Notes: generated by a model not told the origin, from the letters alone. 64,000 nt of DNA from Tolypeutes matacus (GCA_026826555.1 JAKSZT010005175.1:4470413-4534412), one strand, 5' to 3'; positions 22,257 to 35,020 are shown, counted from the first letter of the stretch. Program-made: numbers and translations.

Positions 22257-22270
22257 TGGGAGATCTTTTT

Positions 22271-22815
22271 GGAGGGAGACTCTGAGCTAGTGCACCTCAC
22301 TGCCCAGCCACCACCCTGCACCACTGTCATCTCCACCAGCTGCCTACCCAGTCTTCTCAGTGTAGGTCCCCCACAGAAGCACAGTCACACCATTATTAAA
22401 ACACAGCAGTCTTCCAGGTGAACAAAACAAGCTTTCCTTAGAGACCTATTAAAGCTTGGTCTCTCCCTAATAAAAGCAAAAGCAGCCATCATCCCTTTTC
22501 CTAAGATGTATCCCCTTGGCACATGATTCCCAAGTACACCCTCCTTTCCAGATACACAGGCTGCCACCTCACTGGGTGTTTCAGGTTACACAGCTAAAAG
22601 TCTCTGTGCACAGAATTCTGGGCTTGGTACCCCAAGGGATGTGATGGGCATTGGATTCCTCCCCTTCATATCAGTGATCTCCAAATGATCCAGCCCAAAA
22701 ACCACATGATAAAGGGCTTGTCTATAAGTTCCTTGAGAGTTCCCTCATACCATTTAGTATCCTTCATATTTCCAAAAAATCTCCCTTGCAAACATTCAGT
22801 AAATGTTTGCTAAAT
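22271..22815. other. No gene seen
   Basis: Unique-looking sequence between the L1 3' end and the purine-rich satellite. No coding or repeat family was recognised. Confidence 0.4.
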
Positions 22816-22817
22816 TG

Positions 22818-22957
22818 ATGGATAGATGGAGGATGAATGGAAAGATGGGTGAGTGGATAGATGCATGTATGGATGGATGGAGGGAGGGGGCAGGGAGGGA
22901 GAGAAAGGCAAATGGAAGGAAAGAAGGGAGGGAGGAAAGGAGAGAAGAAAGGAGAAA
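22818..22957 (+). repeat. GGAT-type then GGAA-type purine-rich repeat
   Basis: Interrupted GATG/GGAT tetranucleotides to about 22,883 pass into a G/A-only tract with GGGA and GGAA units. Confidence 0.93.
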
Positions 22958-23269
22958 GTATTAAGAAGACTTCAGATAATTTACTCTCCTTGAGCACATT
23001 TTCCCCATTCATAAAATCTCAATTCATACAACCAAGGTTTTGGCTTTTGATGAGACATCAGTGGGATAGTATACAAGTTTTTTTCCCATTTTATTTTTTA
23101 TTGGTCAAATATGTTAATACATATTCAGGTTTTGTCCTTAGTTTGATTATCACCATAAATCATAGCATTGTATGCCCATGATTTTAAAAACCTAAAAGTA
23201 GAACACAGAATTACTCACTTTTTCAAGGGATTGCTCAATAGCAGTTTACCAGTCAAGAGTAGCCCATGG

Positions 23270-23490
23270 AGTCTGCAGAACATAGATGGAATACTGGCTC
23301 CACCATAGACTAATGTGGGACCTTCAACAAATCCTTTAATCCCTATTAACCTGTTTCTCATTTATAAAATGGAGATAAAAATGATGTCCATTTCAAAGAG
23401 GTATTGAATCAATGAGACAATGTTATAAAGCTCTTGACACAAGGTTTGACATATATCAGGCACTCAGGATATAATAGCTGTTATTCTTCA
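23270..23490 (+). mobile_element. MIR SINE
   Basis: MIR order: TACTGGCTCCACCATAGACTAATGTGGGACCTTCAACAAATCC, TGTTTCTCATTTATAAAATGGAGATAAAAATGATG, then GACATATATCAGGCACTCAGGATATAA. Confidence 0.8.
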
Positions 23491-23559
23491 CTTTACTAAA
23501 TGTCTCACCACTTATTTCAATCGTGAACAACCTTTATGAATCCTTTCAAAGTTTTTGTT

Positions 23560-23720
23560 TTAAGTATACTGAAAAACACAAAAAGAAATGAGTTGCCTCA
23601 ACCCCCACCATTTATAATAATTAAAGAAAGAAGTAGAAATTATAGCCTCTGCTCCTATAATCCCACCCTTCAGTAGCTAATGCTTTTAAGAGAACTTTCT
23701 CCAACATTTTTTTTTATTTT

Positions 23721-23769
<49 letters not shown>

Positions 23770-23779
23770 NNNNNNNNNN

Positions 23780-23826
<47 letters not shown>

Positions 23827-24110
23827 CATCCATCCACAAACGTATCTTTTTATATAAAAGTAAGGCCATCGTGCATTGGTTTAAAACTTGTTTATTTTCC
23901 TGGACAAAATATCATGGAGAATGTTCCTGGTCAGTTCATCCAGATCTAGAATGTTCATTTTTAATAGCTAAATAGTATTTCACAGCATAAACACACTTTG
24001 ATTTATATAGACAGTGCCCTACTGATTGGCAATTAAATTGTAACCCTCATGCATCTCAAGTGTGCTGTGCTGTACAAAACATTTTGCTTGTACATTTTGG
24101 AAATGCATGC
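23560..24110 (-). mobile_element. Old antisense L1 with internal microsatellite
   Basis: Left part: TATAATCCCACCCTTCAGTAGCTAATGCTTTTAA. Right part: AAATAGTATTTCACAGCATAAACACACTTTGATTTA. These fit antisense L1M sequence, as in the segment at 60,109-60,690. The tetranucleotide repeat interrupts it. Confidence 0.55.
23722..23826 (+). repeat. (TATC)n microsatellite with a 10-N gap
   Basis: Twelve TATC-type units, ten N at 23,770-23,779, then about eleven more units turning to TCCA at the right end. The true length is unknown because of the gap. Confidence 0.97.
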
Positions 24111-24224
24111 CAAGCACATATTGGCGTTTGGGAAAGGGCCATTGAATTAAAGGTTATGCAGAAAGTTTTGTCATTTTAGAATGTGTCTAAACTTACAAGA
24201 CATCACAAGTTGTGTGATCAACAG

Positions 24225-24413
24225 ATTTTATTTTTTTTCCTCCTATTTGGAGTCCCATCACCTTAGAAAACAGGCCCCTGTTTTCTATCACAAGCTTGCT
24301 CCCATGAAATGAATTTGTGATGTCTCCTGGAGCAGGTAGACCAGAAAGCTTGGAGTCCCAGTGTGGAAAAAGGACCTGTCCTGCTTCCAGACCAAGAAAA
24401 AAAAAAAAAAAAA
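24225..24413. other. Segment bounded by T run and A run
   Basis: A T-rich run (about 24,226-24,239) and 17 A residues (24,397-24,413) bracket about 155 bases. No SINE family was recognised inside. Confidence 0.3.
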
Positions 24414-24499
24414 CACTAGGCAAAAAATATTAATCTCACTTTATAAGCACCTGGTTCATCCTTGGTTTAAGGATCAAAAAGCCACCTTGTTAGATTTCC

Positions 24500-25020
24500 A
24501 CTTTTCTCCCACACTGTGAGCTGCTCCCCATTACTTACCAAAAGGTTAAACTCCTCAGTTCAGCCCTGAGTCTTCATCCATTTGGCCTTTAGCAACTGTT
24601 CAACTTCATCTCCCAAAGGACCTGGCCACATGACTCATTTCCCATTTTCCCAATGCAGTGTCCTTCCTCTCCGCATCCCCTTTGCTATCTCTGCTCCCTC
24701 TGCCTTCCAATCCCTATTTAACTAAACACTATGTGGTCTTTTGGACTCTGCACAAAGGCAACCTCCCCTAGGAAGACTTTTAGATTATTTTTGTCTCTAT
24801 TTTATATTATGTTAATATTCATTATGGCTCTCATACTCAGCCTTGCAATACTACTGCTGGCATATATATATATATATATATATGGCTTATTCCTATATTC
24901 GATTATCAGGTCCTGGAGCACTCCTATATTAGACATCTAGCTCCTCTATTAGGTCCTAGAGCAAAAGGACCAGGTCATGTAAAGCACCCTGCACATAAAA
25001 AGCACTTAATAAATATTTTA
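24500..25020 (+). mobile_element. L2-like fragment
   Basis: Follows the L2 3'-region layout: GCTCCCTCTGCCTTCCAATCCC, CCTCCCCTAGGAAGACTTTTAGA, a CCTGGAGCA segment and the tail AAGCACTTAATAAATATTT. A TA repeat at 24,861-24,884 has grown inside it. Confidence 0.55.
24861..24884 (+). repeat. (TA)n microsatellite
   Basis: Twelve TA dinucleotides. Confidence 0.95.
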
Positions 25021-25029
25021 AAACATTAC

Positions 25030-25885
25030 ACTAATTTAAAATCACAACTTATAGCCACCATACTAACTTTTCCAGGCATTTTCTGGTTTCCCCATTTCAA
25101 TATCTAGTTGATGAGCTTTCTCCACTGCATAGGGGAAATACAAGCAGGAAGTGTTCTTTCATTCTATCACTCAGCCTTGTTTACCTCCAGTAAAGATGGC
25201 ACGGGTTTATGTGCAGGGGGAAAGAGTGGGTATGGGGTAAGGTCCTCAGCAAAACAAGTGGAGGCAGAGGCAGGAAATTGACATACAGGAGAAGTTCAGA
25301 AAACAGTTCCCTTGTTGAGATACCCCCAGGAGAAATGGAAAGCTTCTCTAGAATGCCTTGCTTCTCTGCTCACCTCTTTTATCCCACCCTTTGCCACCTA
25401 CTCCTGCACTGGTTTCTCCTTCTTCAGCTCCCATTGTCCAGGCACCCCAGTGAGCCAGCATGCACTCCCTTCCCTGCTGAAGTACTCTGCTTTATGGAGG
25501 AGTGTCTGACATGGCCCTGCTCTGAGGCTGAGCTTCAGACTGGTCATCTTGCTGTGCCCTCCAGAAGAACAGCCTAATGCTACTGCAGTTTACTCAACTG
25601 CACTTGTGCTGGGAGCTACTGCCAATTAGGCCTCTGTGTCTTTCTTGATCTCTCTGGAAGAAATGCCCTTAGAGAACTGAAAGCTTATAAAAGATCATGT
25701 TGCCTTTGTTGCTCTCAACTCAATTCTTCATGGGCTAATATCATAAACAGTGCCTCCCTCCACCCAACTCTTAAACACTCAAGCTGAAGAATGTTCTCAT
25801 TAATAGAGTCCTGGGGAAAAGGATTATAGGTAAGTGAGTATGGTCATGCTTCATTCTTCTGTTTGATGTTGAAAGTTTGTTGCAG
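25030..25885. other. No gene seen
   Basis: Mixed unique sequence. A 122-codon frame at 25,209-25,577 has no recognisable domain or coding character beyond its length, and I treat it as chance. Confidence 0.4.
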
Positions 25886-25889
25886 CAAC

Positions 25890-26015
25890 CTCTGTGCATG
25901 CAGACAACCAGCCTAGACTAGATGCTAGGGCCCAGGAACATGCAGCTCCTGGTACCTGCTACATACACAGCTGTTACTCAAGCAGGCTCACTGAATGCAT
26001 GAATGAATAAACATA
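25890..26015 (+). mobile_element. L2 3' tail
   Basis: GCCCAGGAACATGCAGCTCC, CTACATACACAGCTGTTACTCA and CACTGAATGCATGAATGAATAAA form an L2-like tail. Confidence 0.5.
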
Positions 26016-26514
26016 AGAGAATGTGCCTGTCATCGAGTTAAGAATGTTGACACGGAGCCTGGAGATGCTCAGAATCCTCAGGACAGAGAGGTCCTAATAC
26101 ATTGCAGTTTGTCAAGGAAGGAACAGGCCTTGGAGAATAAGGTGGCTTGAGGAAAGGAAAATATTCCCAAAGAAGGGAAACAGCCCCCATTCCAAGGACC
26201 CTCCAAGTTCCCCCTGGGTTGGTGGAATCTTTGCCTCTAAAGGCTGTTTTATGAGAGTGGGAAACCCAAAGCCCACTGACCCAGTCCCACCTCCCCTGAA
26301 ATGACCTCCTAAGACAAGGACACCCAATCTGAGGTCTCCAGGGGTTTGTCACCACTGAGGAGGGGTAACTGGGTGGTATTGTGGTTGCAGATAATGACAT
26401 GGCCATTCCGGACTGACTCATTCACCTCTCCCTTTAAGCACAGCTTTGACTACAGGTGATTGGCTGACAACCCTGTGCGAGGAGATCAGTCCTTGGCAAG
26501 TGTGGCTCTAGAGC

Positions 26515-26625
26515 AAAGGACACAGGCTTGGAAATCATAAGTCTGAGTTCTGATTCCACTTCCAACTCTTACTGGCTCTTTAATCATGGACAAGTCATTT
26601 ATCTGGACGTCAGTTCCTCATATAT
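26515..26625 (+). mobile_element. MIR SINE
   Basis: GGCTTGGAAATCATAAGTCTGAGTTCTGATTCC, CTTACTGGCTCTTTAATCATGGACAAGTCATTTATCTGG is the MIR core order. The 3' half is missing or unrecognisable. Confidence 0.7.
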
Positions 26626-26629
26626 CAAA

Positions 26630-28140
26630 TAGCCAAACATCTATCAAATTAAAGACCCCACCCACATTTACCATTTGAGGACCTGCCTTTCTATTCAATA
26701 GTCTAATCATCAACCTGTCAATCAGTCCTTTCATAGCTGGGATTTTGGTAGAGCTCCTATTGGTGTAAGAGGAAAAGAGTTTCCCCATTCCAATATAATC
26801 CACATGCCTGAAAGCAGAGATTGCTTTAGAGAAGCCTCCACTCAGATAATGGAGAACAGAATATTCACCTTTACCTTAGGTCTTCTAGTATGTGCCATGA
26901 ACATTCCTTCCTCCTGTTAGATATAGCTGTTAAAATCTTTAAAGCTTTCAAAATCCCCTTGACATTAGTGGTTGGTTTATTCTTTTCCCAAAAGCTTATG
27001 GAAGCATAACATTTTAAAGCTGGAAGGAACCTCCAAGAACAGATGCATAATTTAATTTATATTTTCTATTTTCCCAGTGCAACAAATTCAGGGCAATGAG
27101 TTTATTCATTCGACTTTCCTCTGCTCCCTGGTATGCTTCCATTTATCACCAATTCGTGGCCCTTTCTTCTCACCTCACACCCAGTTCCCCAATCCAGTTT
27201 TCTCCTTGAAAACCATTCTGCAAAGGCTCTGGATTTCCTGAAGCACTCTCCACATAGGTTCCATGGCTTCTTTCTTCTGATGTTAAGTTAGAATGCAGCC
27301 ATAGCTTCCGTCTGCTTCAGGCATCTTAACTCAGCTGCAAATTTCAGGCTTTCTCCAGACAAGGCGCCGATTTAGGAAAAAAAAAAAACACGTATGGAAT
27401 CCACCAGGGCATTCCCCAAATTGCAGCCTGAGTTCTAAGGCTTGTAAGAAAGTGAGTTTTGTGCCTGTTAGTCCAGTGAGAACCTAAGAAGTCTTGAGGA
27501 TCATTCTCATCAGAACACTAAACTTGTGTGGTGGAGGTGGGCAGGGGATGGTGAGACCCTGGCATTACAACACTCCTGAGCTATTCTTTAGGAATAATAG
27601 GACAGCACATGGATTTGTCCACCACAGAGGTTGGCCCAAGCCTGATTCTCAAAAAAGGGAAGATTGAAGCCCATTGTTCCTTTTAAAAAGAGAAGGGACA
27701 ATGTAACCCTATGAGCTGCAACCACGAAATCTCAAACCTCCTCTTTCTGAGTTCTCATTCAGAAGGTAGGTCAGTGTCAAAGGGAGGGGCAGGACAACAT
27801 TGCACTCCCCACAAAGGACCTCACTTTTCTGCATGAGCCCACTGGGGTTAGAACTGCACAGTCAGGGCAGCCCCAGAGATCCCACTGTGAGCTTTCTTGG
27901 GTTTCAGAGGTGAAAGTGAATTTTACCTGGGGTGCTGACCCTCTCAGAGAATCTGGAACTCAAGACCTGTGGTGGGAGGGAGGGAAGGGGTCATAGTTTC
28001 TGTTCTTTCCTGTCCCTTCTGAGCAAGAAAAGCTGCTCCCAAAAAGACTCCAGCTAGCTCCTCATCCTGACGTGGCTGCCACTGCTTTCACCATCTCCTA
28101 TGAAGCTAGCCCTCTAGTCTTCAGTGCCTTCCTATGTCTG
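26630..28140. other. No gene seen
   Basis: Unique-looking sequence. A weak MIR-like piece (TTTTAAAGCTGGAAGGAACCTCCAAGAACAG) lies at about 27,012-27,042. Confidence 0.4.
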
Positions 28141-28149
28141 GGAAACAGC

Positions 28150-28742
28150 CTCTGGTGTGGAGTTTACAAGCAGAAAGGATAATGGCCCTCAAATATGTCC
28201 CTATCTTAATCCCAGAATCTGCAAAAGCTACCTTACATGGGAAAAGGGACGTTGCAGATGTGATTAAATTAAAGAGCTTGAGATGGGGAGATTATCCTGG
28301 ATTATTTGGGTGGGCCTAATGAAATCACAAGGGTCCTTATAATAGGGAGGAAAATTGAGGGAGAGATTGGAACACACTTTAAGCACTTTGCTGCTGACTT
28401 CAAAGATGGAGGAAGGTGCCATGAAGCTGCTTCTAGAAGCTGGACAGAACATGGCTATGGTTTCTCTTTTAAAGCCTCCAGAAGGAACACAGCCCTGCAA
28501 AAACTTTGATTTTGGCCCAGTGGGTCCCATTTAGCACCTCTGACCTTTATCACTAAGATAATAAATGTCTGTGTTTTGAGGATTTTGTTTTGTTTTGTTT
28601 TATTAACTTGATTTATAAACACTCTATATCCATATCCACTCCATAGCCATCCAACATACATTAGAAAAAATTTCTGTTGTTTAAAGCCACTGAAATTAGT
28701 GGGGCAATTTTTTTACAGCTGCCATGGGAAACTAATATACCC
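28150..28742 (+). mobile_element. MaLR (MLT1-type) LTR
   Basis: Diagnostic order: GACGTTGCAGATGTGATTAAATTAAAG, GGATTATTTGGGTGGGCCTAATGAAATCACAAGGGTCCTTATAA, CTTTGATTTTGGCCCAGTG, AATAAATGTCTG and finally TTTCTGTTGTTTAAAGCCACTGAAATTAG, GGGAAACTAATA. Bases about 28,570-28,672, between the polyadenylation region and the end, do not fit the LTR and may be a small insertion. It is a solitary non-coding ERVL-MaLR fossil. Confidence 0.85.
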
Positions 28743-28749
28743 CTAAGAA

Positions 28750-29985
28750 GGAGGAAACTAGAGCAGAAGTTGAGGGTGTCCAGCCACCTTGTGTTCAAAG
28801 CTGACTTGATATAAATGGGCCTCAAAGGAGGCAGTCCCCAGAGTTTCTGCCATCTTGGATCCCTCTCTCCTGCACAGGCCTCCTTCCTACTTGCCCCACC
28901 TAACAGACCTTCGGCTCCAGACTGACTTGCCCTATGAGGAATCAGTTTCCACCTCTGTGGGCTCCGGGCTGGCCTCAGCAGCAGACCTTCAGGCTCTGGG
29001 CTTTCCTCATCTTGGGACTGTCATGATTCCCACACAGTAAAGCCTCTGCTACCCTTAGCTCTGTTCATGTAACTGCATCAACTCAGAGCACCTTTGCTGT
29101 TTTCTTCTTTGTGTTTCTACATGACCAATGGCCAACTATGAACACATGATGAGAGGAGCTAAGAGGAGCCTCCAGGGTGAGTTCCTGACAGGCATCTTTC
29201 CCCAGAGGCATATTCACCCTTCTTCAACTGCCTCCTTAAAGGAACCAAAGTTCACCCCAAGCCCCATCAACTTCAATTCTCTTCTTTGAGGATAGTGACA
29301 CATACACACTCCTAAGGAGCAGCCAGGCAAGATAAACATCCCATCCACAGGCTCCATCACAGGCAGGTGAACCAAGGTTAAAATGAACAAGAAGACATAC
29401 CTTAAACCAGTCATTCCATTTGGTAAGCATTTAAGTCATGACTTGGCACCTGAGGAGTGTGTAGGGGTAGGGAAGAGAGAAGTCATCTTATTTTGCCCTG
29501 ACAAATGTGCAGTGTAATCTTGCACCACTCTCTAATGACAGGAAACAAATGGTCCAATCCAAACTGGATCCTTAAAGAAATGGTGAGCAGGTTAGGGAAA
29601 CAAACAAAGGATAGAGTCATCCCCAGGGACTGAAAATGGTGGGGAGCTATTACAATCCCTAGACTTTGAGGAAGAAAAGGAGGAAGTGGGTTCCAGAAGC
29701 CAGGCAGGATGGCAAAAAGAACCACCTGACAAGAGCTGGAGCTGACCAACCCACAGTGATCCATGTAGACATGAGCTAGGGGAGTAAATGACCTCACTAC
29801 CTATTCTCTCCACCCACCCTCCAGTCTCCTACTGGAGCTCCCCATTGACTGAGCTCCATGGAACCAGAGGATCAAAGAGCTTGGGAGGCAAAGAGTACAG
29901 AATGTGGAGAGTGGCTTTGGAGAGGCTAACAGAAGACACCCGCATGCTTACTATGCTAAAACACAGTGGCCTCCTTTCTCTTCTC
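28750..29985. other. No gene seen
   Basis: Unique-looking sequence. About 28,800-29,100 has a TCTGCCATCTTGGATCC start and a CAGTAAAGCC region that could be an unrecognised LTR, but I cannot name it. Confidence 0.35.
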
Positions 29986-29999
29986 TACTATGCCAAGTT

Positions 30000-30310
30000 C
30001 CTCTCATCTTTCATGTCTCAGCTCAAATGCCATCTCTTCAGGGGAGGACTTTGATGGCTTCTCCATCTAAAAAAACTGCACTTTACCCTTATGTTATCTT
30101 CCAAGCCCTTCCCACAATCTGTAGTCATCTTGTTGACTCCTTTGATGTACATTTCTAGACTAGGACTGTTGAGTCTGTATGATCCACAGCCTGGTGAGTG
30201 ACCTTGCTTTTCTCTTTTAAGACTGGGTCTGTAGCAACTAGCTCTGTGCCTCACATGTTGAGTGAATCTATAAACATTTATTGACTGAATGAATGAACTA
30301 ATGAATGAAA
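30000..30310 (+). mobile_element. L2 3' end
   Basis: TCTCAGCTCAAATGCCATCTCTTCAGGGGAGGACTTTGATGG, AGACTAGGACTGTTGAGTC, ATAAACATTTATTGACTGAATGAATGAACTAATGAATG is the sense L2 3' end with its short tandem tail. Confidence 0.85.
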
Positions 30311-30945
30311 GAAAGGAACAGAGATCTGGAGAAGAAGTAAGCATCATCCAGGCAACTTCCTGCCATACCAGATGCCAGGAGAAGCATGGCATAGCCAGGC
30401 TCCCCTCCAAGTCACAGGGCTTCCTGTCCACCAGGTTGTCCCTGACACTGGAGCATTGACCACATGGCCATGTTCCCTTTCAGTGTCTCCCCTGAAAGAA
30501 GGTACCAAGAATGGGGCCGGACTCCCTCATACTGTTACCTGGAAGGCAGGGAAAGGTAAGCCTTGGCAGAAAGGTAATAACACAGCAATCATGGCCCCTG
30601 CTGGAATTGTCCACTTCCTCTTCAGGCTTCTTGATCATGGAACAGGTAACATAAAATGACACCAACTTAAGATTGGAGTGGGAAGCAGCATCCAGGGTAG
30701 AGCAGGGAGGGCCCCCAAGGAGAATCTAGCAGTACTACTTCTGAGGCTATTCCAAAGTGAGATGGAATTCTTCTCATTTTAAGATGTCATTTGCAGGGGA
30801 TGGGGTGGGGTAGAGGGAGGGTAAAGTATATTTTAGAATAGGGTGTATGTAAAACTCTTAACCATAGCACTCAAGGAATAGAGATAGAACATGGTTTTTA
30901 AAGCCTTTAGAGAACATATGTACCTGTTAGATAGAATCTGCCTCA
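30311..30945. other. No gene seen
   Basis: Unique-looking sequence between an L2 and the A-rich L1/HAL1. Confidence 0.4.
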
Positions 30946-30949
30946 ATGG

Positions 30950-33480
30950 AAACAAGAGAGACCATATACTTAATAAAATATGAGATGAACCAGAGATAAA
31001 TAAGATGACAGAATGAAGATGTTTTTAAGGGCATGATAAGTTAAGAAAAGAATGAAAAGAAGCACAGAATGTCATTGGAAATTGTATTGGAAGCATCATG
31101 GAGAAAAACAGATTACAGAAAAATATCAGCAGTGATATGAAGGAAAAGCTGGAACTACTCTCCAGCTGCTGAAACAGAAAGGGCCAAGAAGAAAGTGGCC
31201 AGAAAAAGAACATTAGAGTTTGAGCTCAGAGAGTAGAAAATCAAACTCTAGATAAAGAGAGTTCTTGAAGAAGAGACAGCTTTTAAGGAACAGAATCAAT
31301 ATAAAAGACCAAACATGACAAAACAGAAGAAAACCTTCCTGAATTTAGAAAGGCTTGAATGGGTAGATGAATGGACTCACCAGACACAATTAATTAAAAG
31401 TAATCACTACATAAATATGTAGTAGTGATTATTTTTTTAAATTTCAAGAGATAAAGAAAGAATGCTACAAATATCCAGGTAAAGTGTTTAAAAACAGAAA
31501 AGAAAAAAAAGCAGTCTACAAAGTCACTGAGATTTGCCACAGAGATATCCATACATCACATGACCTAAATTCCAGAAGATAGCAGCTCCCTCAAGGAGGG
31601 AAAGGTTAGGATCCAAAAACACACTGACCAACTAAGGAGTCATTTGTTTTTCAAGGCAATAAAAAGACTTTCTTAGATATATACAAACTCCAAAAATTAC
31701 CCAGAAATGTATATGTGGCAGCCAAAAGATAAATCAAAGAGCTCACAAGAGGAGACTGTAGCAGGGGTGGTGAACACGGAAGCCACTCAAACATCTAGGT
31801 CTAAATAAGAGTCATAAACAGAGTTGCAAACAGAACGCAAATTGCAAGATTCTTGAAAGCAAAAATAAAATAAAAATATAATAGAAATAAAAGAATAAAA
31901 GCATGATCTAAAGATGATCATTGACCAATAATAAGCAGGGACAAAAAACTTAATAGCATATAACAGGCAAATCTAGGAGGAAGAAAGGGAAAGAATTAAA
32001 TATGCAGTAATTTTATATTCCTATCTGGATCTAAATCATTCGGTACTATTTCATAATTGACTTTGATCATTATAAAACTATAGATATGACAATATTTTTT
32101 AAATCAAAAGTTGTTAAAAATAAGATATAAGGTGGAAAACAGAACAAAACAAAACATCATCCCATAAAGCTAATGATATAAAATAAAGCAAATAGCAAGG
32201 AAACATACAACACAGGAAGCCAATAATAATAATGATATTAATACAGACATGAGAACAGACAAATCAGGCATGATGATAAAGATAAATGGGTGAAACTCCT
32301 GTATTAAAATACATACTTTCAAGAATGGTTCAGGAGATAAAGTTCACCTCTATGTCATCCACAGGAAATATGGCCACCACATAATTACTCCATGATTTTA
32401 AAAGTTAAAAGCAGGACAGAAAAGTAGTAGGTGACTGCAAATAAAAAGAAAGCAGGGGTTGCATAGAATTAAGTGATTAAATCATTTATAGGTCAGTTAT
32501 TTTTATTGATGAAGTTTATAATTCATAATGATGATTTATTAGACCTATTCCTTTTCTTTTTTTTTTTTCCCCAAACTTGATAAAAGCATTTAATTACTGA
32601 TCTAAGAAATTCAATGAACCGTAAGTAGAATAGTTCCAAAGAAATACACATTATACACATCATAGTCAAACTTCTGAAAACCAAAACAAAGAAAAAGTCT
32701 TGAAAGCCACAGGTGAAAAATGACTCATTACATACAGGGGAACAAACATATGACCTATTCCTTTTCACACACAGTGTTGTATCAATACATAAAACAAAAA
32801 TAGTTAGAATTAAAGAAAACTTGACAGAAATAATAAGGGAAGCATTTCCTGAGGAATTCAGAATTCAAAGAATCAATAAGGCCAAAATGATCTGAATAAA
32901 TACTCAGTAATTAAATATTTATATTACTAACCCATGAAGAAGTGAAAATATTTACATGGGATATTTCCAAAAATCAGCTATATATTGGCAGTAAAGAAAA
33001 CCCATAAATTTACTGAACAAAAATGAATGAAAATGAATGAATTTCCCACTCATCTCAGAATGTAGAAAAAATCCAATCAGATAAATCCTGGGAAATCAGA
33101 AGGGCATACTTGGTAAAGATAAAAGCAGAAATTAATAAATTACAAAGCAGAACTTATTAGTCGATCCAAGAATTGTAGCTTAAAAAATACAAATAAAACA
33201 GACAAATCATGTGTCCACACTAATGAGAAAGGACTGGAGAGAAAGATAGGAATTCACAAAATAAGGATCAAAATAGGGTAGGAAACTATATATAGAGAAA
33301 AGGTGTTTTTTAAATATCCAGGAAAAGAGCAATGTCCTAAGCAACTACAAATGATCAAAATTGACATGAAATTTGTTTAAAAACCTGAATAGACCAAAAA
33401 TCATAGAAGGAATTAAGAAAATTTTCAATGAATTGCCTCCTGAAGAGAAACTGAGCAGAGATAAATTTGCAGAGAATTTT
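30950..33480 (+). mobile_element. Decayed A-rich L1/HAL1 element
   Basis: A long A-rich, open-frame-poor region. At about 32,635-32,750, AAATACACATTATACACATCATAGTCAAACTTCTGAAAACCAAA and TTACATACAGGGGAACAAAC match the ORF1 C-terminal region. At about 33,118-33,260, AAAGCAGAAATTAATAAATTACAAA and AAAACAGACAAATCATGTGTCC, AATGAGAAAGG resemble ORF2 reverse-transcriptase-region sequence. Boundaries and single-element status are uncertain. Confidence 0.65.
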
Positions 33481-33489
33481 GGAGGCTAA

Positions 33490-34870
33490 TGCCACATCAC
33501 ACTGCCAATGTGAATCCATTATGATGCTGTTTCCAATAAAAGATAGTTTGCTATTTTACCCTTACAATATGAGCTTCCCCTTCCACCAGGTAGATTAAAA
33601 TGAGCATCCATTTGGTTTCTTCAAGCTCACTCTGCCAAATATGCTTCTAATTTTTAAAAAAAGGTCAGACCTTTTTGGTCAATATACCTCTATAAGTACA
33701 ATCAATGGAACAAAATTGCTATCTTCTGCTCTGCACATATTTAACACAAGTGCAGTATTTTTATTACCAGGATAGAAGGGAAAGAAGAGAAAGATATTGT
33801 GGGGAGAAGAGCAGCCTTCACAAAGGGATGCTGTAGAAGAGAAGAAAAAGGGGTTCATGATAATATGCTCTTTCATTACACTCTGGAGAGGGGTTCCCTC
33901 TGCCAAGAGACCAAGTGCCATTTGATGGGTGGTGACACTGGGGGGAACTGTGTGCACACACGTGCACAGGGAAATGCCAATGTTGCTAATGTTCCTGGGC
34001 ATCTAGGCCACTGGCTGGCAAAGCCCTCTCTCATAGTTGTTGTCTCTGCCCTACCCCAGGCAGAGTCCAGAACATGTTAGCAATACCAGGAAACACTCTG
34101 GAGGGGTCATTAAGTGGTAGTCTGGAGCTCTGGACCAAGCAGATTCATTGCACTGGGTGAACCTCTTCATCTGCAGATAGAATCTTCATCACAATTATTA
34201 CCATCCTGCCTATGAGAATGAGGGGATTCAAAGTGGCTCCATTCCTAGGGGGAGGCCCAGGAGACAGGAAGATGGAGACAATGGGAGAAACAAAGAGAGG
34301 GAGAGAAAGAGAGATGCTTTGCCAGCATTAAAAAAAAACACTCCATCTAAATGACTCTGGATTTGTGTTTTTCATTCAGCCTGGATGTGCTGAGGCACTT
34401 TTATTTCACTCCATTTTCTTCCCACCCTACTTTCCCAGTAAATTTCATCCCAGAACTGTCGATTTCTGTCTTATGACCATTATGGAAATCTGGCTTCATT
34501 TCTCCTCCTAATTTATGATCTTGTTAACATGCCCACATGCCAGATGGTCCTGTTCTCCAGGTTGGGAGATAATGAAATAAACAAAAATTGCTGTAAGAAA
34601 CAAATAGGGAGAGATTTTCCCCCCTTGAATTTTTCCCCCCTTGAATTGCTTCTGAGGCCTCTGCCACCACTCACTGAAATTCTAAGTAGGTGAACAGTGC
34701 TTGATGGCACTCAAGTGGTTGCCCAGAGGTGAGTTTTTTCTTCCACAATGCACTCAGTGTTCTGGAATTCTGTCCCAGAAAGAGGCAGTGCCTTGGACTC
34801 ACCTCCCTCCCCAACCTGCATTCATGCTTGAACCTATGCTGTCATCTCACAAGGCTGTTGGGTGACCACT
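33490..34870. other. No gene seen
   Basis: Unique-looking sequence. A short tandem pair of CCCCCCTTGAATT(T/G) is visible at about 34,619-34,648. Confidence 0.4.
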
Positions 34871-34879
34871 AGCATAGTG

Positions 34880-35020
34880 CTTAACACATTGCACTGGAAT
34901 GGCTTATTTTTCTTTTTGCCTACTATATTCTGAGCTCCCTAGGGCCAGGAACTGGGTCTTTTCCCTCTGAACCTACAATACCTCATACAAATCCTGGCAT
35001 ATATTTGGCAGAGTCAAAAA
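34880..35020 (+). mobile_element. L2 3' fragment
   Basis: TACTATATTCTGAGCTCCCTAGGGCCAGGAACTGGGTCTTTTCCC and CTGGCATATATTTGGCA fit the L2 3' region. Confidence 0.6.

Noticed and set aside
23680..23949. 89-codon frame of repeated LSIY units
   Set aside because: It is a translation of the TATC microsatellite.
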